From Virgifigura sp964551315 (GTDB lineage: Bacteria; Pseudomonadota; Alphaproteobacteria; Dongiales; Dongiaceae), in NCBI GenBank assembly GCA_964551315.1, contig CAZKCM010000001.1, positions 1-64,000 on the forward strand: DNA of 64,000 bases. Direction: 5' to 3'. Shown one piece after another: positions 17,292-26,084 of this stretch (the stretch's first letter is position 1; every line of letters starts with the position of its first letter). The position numbers and the translations under genes were made by a program. The notes under the pieces were generated by a model. It did not search any database. It was given only the letters and a program-made list of their open reading frames with translations, and was not told where the DNA came from.

Positions 17292-17782
17292 ATGCCCCCC
17301 GGAGCGGACCGACCAACCTGGCCGCCCGGATGCGGATCCGCCCCGCACGCGCCGATGAGGCCACCGCACTCACCGAGTTGTCGCTGCGATCGAAAGCCGT
17401 GTGGGGTTACCCGCCCAGTTTCATGGCTCGCTGCCGCGCCGCCATGACGCTGAAGGTCGAGGCGATCGAGCGCCAGCCGCACTATGTCGCCGAGGCCGAC
17501 GGAACGCTGCTCGGCTTCTACGGCCTCGAGCCCGAGGAGGGCGGCGTCGGACTCGACTACCTGTTCGTTGCGCCGGAAGCCATCGGTCAAGGCGTCGGTC
17601 GCGCCCTGTGGGAGCACGCCGTCGCCACCGCCCGACGGCTGGGCCACGCCTGCCTCGTCGTGGTCAGCGACCCGAACGCAGAGGGGTTCTACCGGCGCAT
17701 GGGCGCGCGGCCCGCGGGCGCGCGCCCGTCCGAGCTTCAACCCGGCCGCTACCTTCCGGTCCTGCGCCTTCCGCTTCGCTGA
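17288..17782 (+). CDS. GNAT-family N-acetyltransferase
   Basis: This 164-residue protein has the GNAT fold with the acetyl-CoA-binding loop IGQGVGRALWEHA (about residues 99-111), preceded by a DYLFVAPE strand and followed by VVSDPNAEGFYRRMG, where the FYxxxGA element typical of the family closes the domain. The substrate is unknown. The ATG at 17288 overlaps the stop of the DUF4153 gene. A 144-base gap separates it from pmbA. Confidence 0.85.
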   Translation: MNAPRSGPTNLAARMRIRPARADEATALTELSLRSKAVWGYPPSFMARCRAAMTLKVEAIERQPHYVAEADGTLLGFYGLEPEEGGVGLDYLFVAPEAIGQGVGRALWEHAVATARRLGHACLVVVSDPNAEGFYRRMGARPAGARPSELQPGRYLPVLRLPLR

Positions 17783-17926
17783 GCGCAGGTGAAGCGGCGA
17801 TCGCGGCCTGGTCCAAGCCGAGCAACTCCCGCCGCCCCGTCTCCCGGCCGGCGTCCCGCTCTTGCGCTTTCAGTCCGGCTGCGCCAAGTAGGCCCTGAAG
17901 CCTGCCCAGAGAAACCGGAGTCCAGC

Positions 17927-19288
17927 ATGCCCAAATCCGCGAAGGTGCCGTCCCAGTCCAACGCGCTCGACTTCCTCGATGACCTGATCGGCCGCGCGCG
18001 CAAGGCGGGGGCCGACGCCGCCGATGCGGTCCTGGTCGAATCGACCTCGATGTCGCTGGCCCAGCGGCTCGGCCAGCCGGAACGGTTGGAGCGCGCCGAG
18101 AGTCACGACCTCGGCCTTCGCGTCTTCATCGGCAAGAGGCAGGCGATCGTCTCCTCCACGGACAACGCGCCCGCCATGCTGGACGAGCTGGTGGAGCGCG
18201 CCATCGCCATGGCCCGCAGCGTGCCCGAGGACCCCTATTGCGGCCTCGCCGATCCCGATCAGCTCGCGACCGAGATTCCCGACATCGACCTCTGCGATCC
18301 GGAGGAGCCGGCGCCCGACACGCTGGTGGAACGCGCCCGGGCGGCCGAAGAAGCGGCGCGCGCCGTGGAAGGCGTGACAAACTCCGAAGGGGCGGAGGCC
18401 GATTGGAGCCGCTCGACCATCGCGCTCGCCGCCTCAAACGGCTTCACCGGCAGCTACGCCGTCTCGCGCCACAGCGTGAGCGTTTCGGTGCTGGCCGGCG
18501 AAGGCACGCATATGGAGCGCGACTACGACTACTCCTCGGCCGTCTTCGGTGCGGATCTCGACGACCCGGCCGCAGTCGGGCGGCGCGCCGGCGAACGCGC
18601 GGTGAAGCGCCTCAACCCCCGCAAGGTGGCGACGGCGCAACTGCCGGTGATCTACGACCCGCGGGTGGCGAACAGCCTTATCGGTCATCTGGCCTCGGCG
18701 ATCAACGGGGCGGCGATTGCCCGCGGCACCAGCTTCCTCAAGGACAGCATGGGCAAGCGCATCCTCCCCGCCGGCGTGACCGTCACGGACGACCCGCATC
18801 GCCGGCGCGGCCTGCGCTCCAAGCCGTTCGACGGCGAAGGCGTGGCGAACCGGCGGCTCGACATCGTCGCCGACGGGGTGCTGACGAGCTGGATCCTCGA
18901 CCTTCGCTCGGCCCGCCAGCTCGGCCTCGCCAGCACGGGCCATGCGGCGCGCGGCACTTCCTCGCCGCCCTCGCCCGCGACCACGAACCTCTATCTCGCC
19001 CCGGGCACACGGTCGCCGGAGGAGCTGATCGGCGAGGTCGCCAGGGGATTCTACGTTACCGAGCTGATCGGCTTCGGCGTCAACGGCGTCACCGGCGATT
19101 ACAGCCGCGGCGCCAGCGGTTTCTGGATCGAGAACGGCGCGCTTGCCTATCCCGTTTCGGAGGTCACCATCGCCGGCAACCTCAAGGAGATGTTCCTCAA
19201 CCTCACGCCGGCCAACGATCTCGTCTTCCGTTACGGCACCGACGCCCCGACGGTGCGGGTCGACGGGATGACGATCGCAGGGACGTGA
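17927..19288 (+). CDS. pmbA: PmbA (TldE), partner of TldD
   Basis: This 453-residue protein is the PmbA/TldE half of the TldD-PmbA zinc protease. Family features include the N-terminal stretch RLGQPERLERAESHDLGLRVFIGKRQA, the MERDYDYSSA segment, and the C-terminal YVTELIGFGVNGVTGDYSRGASGFWIENG followed by EVTIAGNLKEMF. The subunit itself lacks the HExxxH metal site, which TldD provides. The start at 17927 follows GGAG; a longer frame exists but is Arg/Pro-rich. In many alphaproteobacteria pmbA stands near waaA and lpxK, and here it is followed after a short insert by that block. Confidence 0.95.
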   Translation: MPKSAKVPSQSNALDFLDDLIGRARKAGADAADAVLVESTSMSLAQRLGQPERLERAESHDLGLRVFIGKRQAIVSSTDNAPAMLDELVERAIAMARSVPEDPYCGLADPDQLATEIPDIDLCDPEEPAPDTLVERARAAEEAARAVEGVTNSEGAEADWSRSTIALAASNGFTGSYAVSRHSVSVSVLAGEGTHMERDYDYSSAVFGADLDDPAAVGRRAGERAVKRLNPRKVATAQLPVIYDPRVANSLIGHLASAINGAAIARGTSFLKDSMGKRILPAGVTVTDDPHRRRGLRSKPFDGEGVANRRLDIVADGVLTSWILDLRSARQLGLASTGHAARGTSSPPSPATTNLYLAPGTRSPEELIGEVARGFYVTELIGFGVNGVTGDYSRGASGFWIENGALAYPVSEVTIAGNLKEMFLNLTPANDLVFRYGTDAPTVRVDGMTIAGT

Positions 19289-19316
19289 GCAACCGGCGAC
19301 ACCGGAGCAAGGCGGT

Positions 19317-20288
19317 CTAAACCGGCAGGATCAGATCAAGGCGGCGCGGTGACGGCTCGATCGCGACCGGCAGGCGGGCGACGATGTCGCCGTCGCCCTG
19401 GACCGGATCACCCGCCGGCCCGACGATGGTGAGTCGCCGCCCCGGCAGGATCCTGTAATCGGGCAATCGGTGCAGCCGGCCAAGCGCCAGCGCGACGGCG
19501 TAACGCAAGGCATTCCATCGGCCGCTTTTCAGGAACAGGCAGACCTGGAAATCCGGCGCGTCCAGCCGCGCGAGCGGCGCGCAGACGAAGCGCCCGCCGT
19601 AATAGCGGCCCCTGGCGACGATGACCGAGGCGGCATCGTATCGGACACCGTCCACGGTGACGGCGTAGCGGTGGAAGGGGAAGCGGTGGAGCTGGCGCAG
19701 CGTTTCGACCAGATAGGCACCCCTGCCGAGCAGCCGCTTCAGGCGGAGGCTCACCCCGGCCACGACATGCGCGTCGAATCCGACGCCGGCCATAACGGTG
19801 AAGCAGCGGCCGTTGGCCATTCCCACCGTGACCGGCCGCGCCGGCCCGGCGAGGATGGTGCGCGCCACGGCGGCGGGCGCCGGATCGAGACCGATCTCCG
19901 CCGCGAGCACGTTTGCCGTACCGAGCGGCAGCACAGCCAGCGGTGGCGGTGCCGGGCCGACAGCCCGCACCGCCGCCAGGCCATTCACGACTTCGTTGAT
20001 GGTGCCGTCTCCGCCGGCGGCGACGATCGCGTCATAGACGGCGCCTTCCTCCACCGCCGCGCGGGCAAAGGATTCCGCGTCCCCGGCCTTGGTCGTATCG
20101 CGAAGGGTTATCCGGCAGCCGTGCCGGCGCAATTGGTCGAGCGTCGCCCGCAGACGGCGGCGGCGCCGCCGACCCGCCTTCGGATTGACGATAACGAGAA
20201 GCCGCTGCCGCGGCTGCATATCGGCCGCCGCGACTGTCCGCCCTTCGACTCCCGCACTCGTCACGAACCGTTCTTTTTCAAGAGACAT
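19317..20288 (-). CDS. Diacylglycerol kinase-family lipid kinase
   Basis: This protein of about 323 residues belongs to the DAGK/sphingosine-kinase-like fold. The N-terminus has LLVIVNPKAG and the nucleotide site is VAAGGDGTINEVVNGL; LPLGTANVLA follows. Soluble members of this family (YegS, DgkB, BmrU) phosphorylate lipids. The start is uncertain: ATGs exist at 20306, 20288 and 20219 and none has a good ribosome binding site; 20219 lies directly before the domain. It converges on pmbA with 28 bases between stops. The substrate is unknown, but lipid A genes lie on its other side. Confidence 0.85.
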   Translation of the reverse strand: MSLEKERFVTSAGVEGRTVAAADMQPRQRLLVIVNPKAGRRRRRRLRATLDQLRRHGCRITLRDTTKAGDAESFARAAVEEGAVYDAIVAAGGDGTINEVVNGLAAVRAVGPAPPPLAVLPLGTANVLAAEIGLDPAPAAVARTILAGPARPVTVGMANGRCFTVMAGVGFDAHVVAGVSLRLKRLLGRGAYLVETLRQLHRFPFHRYAVTVDGVRYDAASVIVARGRYYGGRFVCAPLARLDAPDFQVCLFLKSGRWNALRYAVALALGRLHRLPDYRILPGRRLTIVGPAGDPVQGDGDIVARLPVAIEPSPRRLDLILPV

Positions 20289-20374
20289 GAGACCGGATCG
20301 CGTCATTCCTACAAATTATTTGTTACGACCTGCTGAATTTTTTTGCGCCTCTTGTCCTACGGAAGGGAACGAAG

Positions 20375-20602
20375 GTGGTCTACGTTCCTGACAATCACGA
20401 AGAGCCCTTGCGCGACCACACCGACCTTCAGTTCGGCGGTATCGCCGTCCTTGCCGAAGCGATCCACGAGATGGCCGACGAGCGGCGCTTCCTGGCTCCC
20501 CACCGCTACGCCTTTGACGGGATCGTCACCGACGCCCGCTGGCTGGTGCTTCTGGCAAGTTTGCGCCGGCAGTTCCTCGAGAACCTTCGGCCCTTCGCCT
20601 GA
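20375..20602 (+). CDS. Small hypothetical protein
   Basis: This 75-residue frame starts with GTG at 20375 after GGAAGGGAACGAAG and ends 105 bases before the MsbA-like gene. It is soluble, acidic in the first half, and has no motif I recognise. Codon use looks like a real gene and an AT-rich block (20310-20345), unusual for this DNA, lies upstream as a possible promoter region. It is divergent to the lipid kinase gene. It may be a conserved lineage-specific protein; no function is proposed. Confidence 0.55.
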   Translation: MVYVPDNHEEPLRDHTDLQFGGIAVLAEAIHEMADERRFLAPHRYAFDGIVTDARWLVLLASLRRQFLENLRPFA

Positions 20603-20707
20603 CCGACCCGAGCGGCCAAGCCCGCCGAGCGTCCGGCCTCTCGCGAAACTGGCGCATCCGGGGCGGCGCTGTGCTATGGTCCCGGCCGAGTTTCTGGGAC
20701 AGGTTTC

Positions 20708-22558
20708 TTGACGGACTCCAGCAAGCGCATCGGCCTTTCCGACGGCCGAACCCGCACCCTGATGAGCCGCCTCCTGCGCCGGCATGTCCGGCCGCAGAGC
20801 TGGCGCATTCTTCTGGCGCTCGCCTGCATGGCGGCGGCGGCGGCGGCCACGGCCGCGCTCGCCTATCAGATGGAGCCGGTGATCGACCGCGTGTTCGCGG
20901 AGGGGAACCGTGACGCGCTGCTGACCGTCGCGGTCACCGTTCTGGCCATCTTCGTCGTCAAGGGAATCGCCACTTACGGCGAGGCCGCCATCATGACCTA
21001 TGTCGGCCAGCGCATCGTCGCCGACCTTCAGGCAGCCATGTTCGCGCACCTGATGCGGGCCGACCTCGGCTTCTTCCACGATCACGCGCCGGGCCAGCTC
21101 ATCTCGCGCTTCACCCACGACACCAATCTGCTGCGCGGCGTCGTGTCGACGACCCTGACCGGCATCGGCAAGGATTCGCTGACGCTCGTCTTCCTGGTCG
21201 GGCTGATGTTCTACCAGGACTGGCTGCTCGCCGGCATCGCCTTCTTTGCCTTCCCGACGGCGGTGCTGCCGATCGCCCGGATCGGCCGGCGCATGCGCAA
21301 GGTCTCGGCCAGCTCGCAGACGCGGACCGGTGAGTTGTCCGGCCTGCTCGACGAGGTCTTTCAGGGCGCCCGGCAGGTCAAGGCCTACGGCATGGAGGCG
21401 TATGAAACGCGCCGCGCCGCCGCGGCCATCGAACGGCTGTTCGGGTTGCTGACCAAGGCCGGCCGCATCCGGGCAATCGCCCACCCGGTGATGGAGACGC
21501 TGGGCGGCGTTGCCATTGTCGCCGTGATCCTCTATGGCGGCCACCAGGTCATCGGCGGGGCAAAGACGCCGGGCGCCTTCTTCTCCTTCATCACCGCCCT
21601 CCTGCTCGCCTACGAGCCGATGAAGCGCCTCGCCAACCTCAACGCCCATCTGCAGGAGGGGCTTGCCGCGGCCGATCGCGTCTTCGCCCTTCTCGACACG
21701 CAGCCACAGATCACCGACCGGCCGAACGCCAAGCCGCTGCGCGTCGGCGGCGGCGCGATCACCTTTGAAGGCGTGTCCTTCGGCTATGGCGACCGGAGGA
21801 GCGAGGGCGAAGGCAATGACGGCCTGGCGCTCAGCGATCTCGACCTCGACATCCCGGCCGGCTGGACGGTGGCGCTGGTCGGTCCGTCCGGCGCCGGGAA
21901 ATCGACGGTGCTCAACCTGATCCCGCGTTTCTTCGACGTGGATACCGGCCGAGTTCTCATCGACGGACAGGATGTGCGGGACGTCACCCTCGCCTCGCTG
22001 CGCGCCGCCGTGGCCCTGGTGAGCCAGGAGAGCCTGCTGTTCGACGACACGGTGCGCGCCAACATCCTCTACGGCCGTCCCGACGCAAGCGAGGAGGAGA
22101 TGATCGCCGCGGCCAAGGCGGCCGACGCGCACGGATTCATCAGCGAGCTGCCCGAGGGATACGACACGCCCGTCGGCCCGCGCGGCGTGCGGCTGTCCGG
22201 CGGCCAGCGCCAGCGCGTCGCCATCGCCCGGGCCATGCTGCGCGACGCGCCGATCCTGCTGCTCGACGAGGCGACCTCGGCCCTCGACACCGAATCGGAA
22301 CGCCAGGTGCAGCTCGCCCTCGGGCGCCTGAAGCGGGGCCGGACGACGGTCGTCATCGCCCATCGCCTCTCGACGGTGGTGAGCGCCGACCGCATCTACG
22401 TCATGGACCGGGGCACGGTCGTCGAATGGGGCACCCACGCCGAGCTGATGGCCCGCGATGGCGCCTACGCCCGCCTCTACAGCCTGCAGTTCGCGCCGGA
22501 AGCCTCGGAAGCGGCGGAACCGGAGGCAAGCGAGGCGACCCGGCGGGCCCAGGCCTGA
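20708..22558 (+). CDS. msbA: MsbA-like ABC exporter (fused permease/ATPase)
   Basis: This 616-residue half-transporter has an N-terminal six-helix membrane domain (to about residue 330) and a C-terminal ATPase with Walker A GPSGAGKST (about 392-400), the signature LSGGQRQR, Walker B ILLLDEATSALD and the switch His in VIAHRLST. It resembles MsbA, which flips lipid A-core across the inner membrane, and the waaA/lpxK genes just downstream support this. The TTG at 20708 follows GGGACAGG; an ATG at 20762 is the alternative. Other MsbA-related drug or lipid exporters cannot be excluded. Confidence 0.88.
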   Translation: MTDSSKRIGLSDGRTRTLMSRLLRRHVRPQSWRILLALACMAAAAAATAALAYQMEPVIDRVFAEGNRDALLTVAVTVLAIFVVKGIATYGEAAIMTYVGQRIVADLQAAMFAHLMRADLGFFHDHAPGQLISRFTHDTNLLRGVVSTTLTGIGKDSLTLVFLVGLMFYQDWLLAGIAFFAFPTAVLPIARIGRRMRKVSASSQTRTGELSGLLDEVFQGARQVKAYGMEAYETRRAAAAIERLFGLLTKAGRIRAIAHPVMETLGGVAIVAVILYGGHQVIGGAKTPGAFFSFITALLLAYEPMKRLANLNAHLQEGLAAADRVFALLDTQPQITDRPNAKPLRVGGGAITFEGVSFGYGDRRSEGEGNDGLALSDLDLDIPAGWTVALVGPSGAGKSTVLNLIPRFFDVDTGRVLIDGQDVRDVTLASLRAAVALVSQESLLFDDTVRANILYGRPDASEEEMIAAAKAADAHGFISELPEGYDTPVGPRGVRLSGGQRQRVAIARAMLRDAPILLLDEATSALDTESERQVQLALGRLKRGRTTVVIAHRLSTVVSADRIYVMDRGTVVEWGTHAELMARDGAYARLYSLQFAPEASEAAEPEASEATRRAQA

Positions 22559-22673
22559 CGCCGGGCCGTGAGATGCGGAGACCGGCGTTCCCCCCGTTCC
22601 TGTGGTTCAAGGCGCCAACGCTTTGATATAACCCGCCCGTGCACCGACGCTCCTTCACCGTCGCGAGGCCTTC

Positions 22674-23420
22674 GTGAAGCCTCTCAAGCGTCTGCTCGGC
22701 AGCGAGGCCGGCCAAGCGGCCGCCGCTTGGCTCGCGGCGCTCTACATCCGGCTGGTGTTCCGGACGAACCGCTGGTGCTGGCACGGCTTCGAGGTCGCGG
22801 ACCGGATGGCCCGGGCCGGCAAGCCCTTCGTCGTCTGCTTCTGGCACGGGCGGTTGCTGATGATGCCCTGCGCGCAGCGCCGCCCAATGACCTATCACAT
22901 GCTGATCTCCGGCCATCGCGACGGCCGGCTGATCGCGCGGGCGATCGGCCATTTCGGAAGCGGCGTCGTCGCCGGCTCCTCCTCGCGCGGCGGGGCGGCC
23001 GCCCTCAGGCAATGCGTGGACCGGCTCTCCGGCGGCGCCTCCGTCGGCGTGACGCCGGACGGCCCGCGCGGCCCCCGGATGCGCGCGGCGAGCGGCGCCG
23101 TCGAGATCGCCCGCATGGCCGGCGTCCCGATCCTGCCGGTCGCCTACTCGACGACGCGCCGCCGGATCCTGAAGTCCTGGGACCGGTTCCTCCTGCCGCT
23201 GCCGTTCGGCCGCGGCGTGTTTGTCCTCGGCGCACCGCTGACCGTGCCCAAGGACGCCGGACCGGAAATGCGCGAGGCGGCGCGCCTCGAACTGGAGCGG
23301 CGTCTCAACGCCGTCACGGCCGAGTCCGACCGGCTGACCGGGCATGCGCCGGTCGAACCGGCCGAGCCGCTCGCCCCCGGACCCAAGCGTCCGCACCGGG
23401 CCGGCGCCGCGGTCGGATGA
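22674..23420 (+). CDS. DUF374 lysophospholipid acyltransferase-like protein
   Basis: This 248-residue protein fits the DUF374 family, related to LpxL/PlsC-type acyltransferases. It starts with a hydrophobic helix (about 14-30), followed by VVCFWHGRLLMMP with the catalytic-type His, GSSSRGGAAALR, and the TPDGPRGPR motif. The position between the MsbA-like gene and waaA suggests lipid A acylation or a similar envelope step. The GTG start at 22674 follows GAGG. The C-terminal 30 residues are Pro/Arg-rich and probably disordered. The gene ends 10 bases before waaA. Confidence 0.85.
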   Translation: MKPLKRLLGSEAGQAAAAWLAALYIRLVFRTNRWCWHGFEVADRMARAGKPFVVCFWHGRLLMMPCAQRRPMTYHMLISGHRDGRLIARAIGHFGSGVVAGSSSRGGAAALRQCVDRLSGGASVGVTPDGPRGPRMRAASGAVEIARMAGVPILPVAYSTTRRRILKSWDRFLLPLPFGRGVFVLGAPLTVPKDAGPEMREAARLELERRLNAVTAESDRLTGHAPVEPAEPLAPGPKRPHRAGAAVG

Positions 23421-23430
23421 GGCGGACCCG

Positions 23431-24726
23431 ATGAGCACCCGAAGGCTCTATCGCCTGCTGACGGACCTCGGCGAGCCGGTGATCCGCCTCTATCTCGCGC
23501 GCCGGATACGCCGCGGCAAGGAAGATCCGGACCGGATCGCCGAGCGCTTCGGCCGCCCCTCGCGACCGCGGCCGCCGGGCCCATTGATCTGGCTGCACGC
23601 GGCCAGCGTCGGCGAGGCCTTCTCCGTGCTGGCGCTCATGGAGCGGCTGCTCGCCACGCGGCCCGGCCTCGCCCTGCTCGTCACCAGCGGCACGGTCAGC
23701 TCCGCGCGGCTTCTCGCGGGGCGGCTGCCGGCTGGCGCGTTCCATCAGTTCGCGCCGGTCGATCGGCTGGCCTGGGTACAGGGCTTCCTCGATCACTGGC
23801 GGCCCGACCTGGCCATCTGGGTCGAATCCGAGTTCTGGCCCAACCTGGTCGGCGAAACGCAGCGCCGCGGCATTCCGATGGCCCTCGTCAACGCGCGGCT
23901 CTCGGACCGCTCCTTCCGGCGCTGGCAACGCCTGCCCGCCCTCGTCGGGCCGCTGCTAAGAGGTTTCGCCGTGGCGCTCGGACAAGATTCGGCGCAGGCG
24001 GAGCGCCTCGCCGCCCTCGGCGCCCTCGGCGCCAAATCGGTCGGCAACCTCAAATTCGCCGCCGCCCCTCTCCCCGCCGATCCCGCGAAGCTGGAGGAAC
24101 TGCGACGGTCGATCGGCGACCGGCCCGTCTGGCTCGCCGCCAGCACCCATCCGGGCGAGGAGGCGATCGCCGCGGCGGCGCATCGGCGGTTGAAGGTCCG
24201 GTTCCCGGACCTTCTGACGATCATCGCGCCGCGCCACGCGCCCCGGGCCCCGGAAATCATCGGAGCGCTGTCCGCGATGGGCCTGCGGGTCGCGCAGCGA
24301 TCGCGGGGCGAAGCGCCGGACCCGGCCACGGAGATCTATCTGGCGGACACGATGGGCGAGCTGGGGCTGCTCTACCGGGCCGTCGGGATCGCCTTCCTCG
24401 GCGGCTCGCTCGTGCCCATCGGCGGCCACAACCCGATCGAGCCGGCGCAGCTCGACACCGCCGTCCTGACGGGCCCGGCGTTGTTCAACTTCGCCGCGGT
24501 CTATGAAGCGATGTTCGCGGCCGGCGCGGCGCTTCGCGTCACCGACGAGGCCGATCTGGCCGAAGCCGTCGACCGGCTGTTCGCCGATCCCGAGGCCCGA
24601 AACCGGTGCGCGGCCGCCGGGCTCGCCTTCACCGAACGGGAGGCCGGCGTGCTCGATGCCGTGATGGCCGAGCTGGCGCCGCTGCTCGACCGACTCAGCG
24701 GCGGAGAGAACCGTGCGCGCGCCTGA
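23431..24726 (+). CDS. waaA: 3-deoxy-D-manno-octulosonate (Kdo) transferase
   Basis: This 431-residue GT-B glycosyltransferase adds Kdo residues to lipid IVA at the inner membrane. It has the family N-terminus (DLGEPVIRLYLARRIRRGKEDPDRIAERFG), the acceptor-side WLHAASVGEA motif, LVTSGTVSSARL, WVESEFWPNL, and the CMP-Kdo-binding AFLGGSLVPIGGHNPIEPAQ near the C-terminus. The ATG at 23431 is chosen because it opens the conserved N-terminus. Its 3' end overlaps lpxK by 14 bases, so the two are coupled. Confidence 0.96.
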   Translation: MSTRRLYRLLTDLGEPVIRLYLARRIRRGKEDPDRIAERFGRPSRPRPPGPLIWLHAASVGEAFSVLALMERLLATRPGLALLVTSGTVSSARLLAGRLPAGAFHQFAPVDRLAWVQGFLDHWRPDLAIWVESEFWPNLVGETQRRGIPMALVNARLSDRSFRRWQRLPALVGPLLRGFAVALGQDSAQAERLAALGALGAKSVGNLKFAAAPLPADPAKLEELRRSIGDRPVWLAASTHPGEEAIAAAAHRRLKVRFPDLLTIIAPRHAPRAPEIIGALSAMGLRVAQRSRGEAPDPATEIYLADTMGELGLLYRAVGIAFLGGSLVPIGGHNPIEPAQLDTAVLTGPALFNFAAVYEAMFAAGAALRVTDEADLAEAVDRLFADPEARNRCAAAGLAFTEREAGVLDAVMAELAPLLDRLSGGENRARA

Positions 24727-25708
24727 CTTCTGGTCGCGCGACCGCAGCCTCCTGCCCACCCTGCTGGCGCCGCTTGCCGTCGCCTACGCCGCGGCGGGCC
24801 GCTTGCGGCAGGTCACAACGCGACCGCAGCGGGTTCCCATCCCGGTGATCTGCGTCGGCGCGGCGACGGTCGGCGGCGCCGGCAAGACGCCGGTCGCGCT
24901 GGCGCTGGGCCGTCATCTCGCCGCGGCGGGGTACCGGGCGCACTTCCTGACGCGCGGCTATGGCGGGCGAACGGCCGGCCCGCTGCGCGTCGATCCGGCG
25001 CGCCACGACGCGGCGAGCGTGGGGGACGAGCCGCTGCTGCTGGCGCGGGCCGCGCCCTGCTGGGTAGCACGGAACCGGCCGGCGGGCGCCCGCGCCGCCG
25101 CGGCGGCCGGGGCCGAAGCGATCGTCATGGACGACGGGTTCCAGAACCCGACACTCGCAAAGGACTTGGCGCTGCTCGTGGTCGACGGAACGCAGGGTTT
25201 CGGGAACGGCCGGGTGCTGCCCGCCGGCCCGCTGCGCGAGCCGGTCGACCGCGCCCTGGCCCGCGCCGATGCGGTGGTGCTGATCGGGAAAGACGGCGCC
25301 GGCCTCGCACCGGTCCTGGCCGGCAAGCCGGTGCTCGCCGCGCGCCTCGTTCCGGACGACTCCGCCCGCGTGCTGGCGGGCCGGAAGCTCCTCGCCTTCG
25401 CCGGGATCGGCCGACCGGAGAAGTTCTTCGAGAGCCTGCGTGCGATCGGCGCCGAGCTCGCCGCGACGGCGGTCTTCCCCGACCATCACCCCTATTCCGC
25501 CGCAGAACTCCACCGGATCTTCGATCGCGCCGAGCGGCTTGGGGCCCGCCTCGTGACGACGGCGAAGGATTCCGTGCGCCTGCCGCCCTCCCTTCGCGCG
25601 CAGGTTCACGCCGTCGACGTGCGCCTCGAATGGGCCGATCCGGCCGCGCTCGACCGGCTGCTCGCACCGATCCTTCGCCGGCACGCAACCGGACGCGGCG
25701 CAGACTGA
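24713..25708 (+). CDS. lpxK: Tetraacyldisaccharide 4'-kinase LpxK
   Basis: This 331-residue membrane-associated kinase phosphorylates the 4' position of the lipid A disaccharide. The P-loop is VGGAGKTP (53-60), preceded by the strand VPIPVICVGA; the RGYGG motif and VMDDGFQNP, both typical of LpxK, follow. The GTG start at 24713 follows GGAGAG and lies inside the waaA 3' end. Being the sixth step of lipid A synthesis, it fits directly with waaA and the MsbA-like gene. Confidence 0.96.
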   Translation: MRAPDFWSRDRSLLPTLLAPLAVAYAAAGRLRQVTTRPQRVPIPVICVGAATVGGAGKTPVALALGRHLAAAGYRAHFLTRGYGGRTAGPLRVDPARHDAASVGDEPLLLARAAPCWVARNRPAGARAAAAAGAEAIVMDDGFQNPTLAKDLALLVVDGTQGFGNGRVLPAGPLREPVDRALARADAVVLIGKDGAGLAPVLAGKPVLAARLVPDDSARVLAGRKLLAFAGIGRPEKFFESLRAIGAELAATAVFPDHHPYSAAELHRIFDRAERLGARLVTTAKDSVRLPPSLRAQVHAVDVRLEWADPAALDRLLAPILRRHATGRGAD

Positions 25709-25826
25709 TGCCCGAACGATCCGATGAAGGTGACGCGCCGGAATGGCTTTCGCCCTTGACAGGATTCGGATCGGCGCCGAAGAAGGATTGCGCTCGGGAT
25801 CACGGATAGGGGGAGAGCCGAGCCCG

Positions 25827-26084
25827 ATGGGGAACCGGACCAAGCGTTATCGGAGCGCTGCGTTGGCCGGATCGTTTGCGGCGGTACTCGCCGTGAGTCT
25901 CGGCTGGACCAAGCCGGCCTTTGCCTATATCGATCCCGGCAGCGGTTCGATGATCCTTCAGGGCATTCTGGCGGCGGTCGCCGGCGCCGGCGTGGCCATC
26001 GCCGGCTTCTGGGGGAAGATCAAGACCTTCTTCGCCGGCCGGTCAAACGCCGCGCGGAAGGACGACCGAGACCCCGGGACTTGA
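25827..26084 (+). CDS. Small membrane protein with YIDPGSGSM motif
   Basis: This 85-residue protein has a signal/anchor helix (about 12-32 ending in KPAFA), then AYIDPGSGSMILQGILAAVAGAGVAIAGFWGKIKTFF, with a second membrane helix, and a charged tail. The YIDPGSGS motif recurs in small membrane proteins of bacterial polysaccharide and sulfatase gene sets; the function is unknown. GGGGAGAG precedes the ATG at 25827. Its stop overlaps the start of the next gene, which in turn overlaps a third, so the three form one translational unit. Confidence 0.7.
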   Translation: MGNRTKRYRSAALAGSFAAVLAVSLGWTKPAFAYIDPGSGSMILQGILAAVAGAGVAIAGFWGKIKTFFAGRSNAARKDDRDPGT

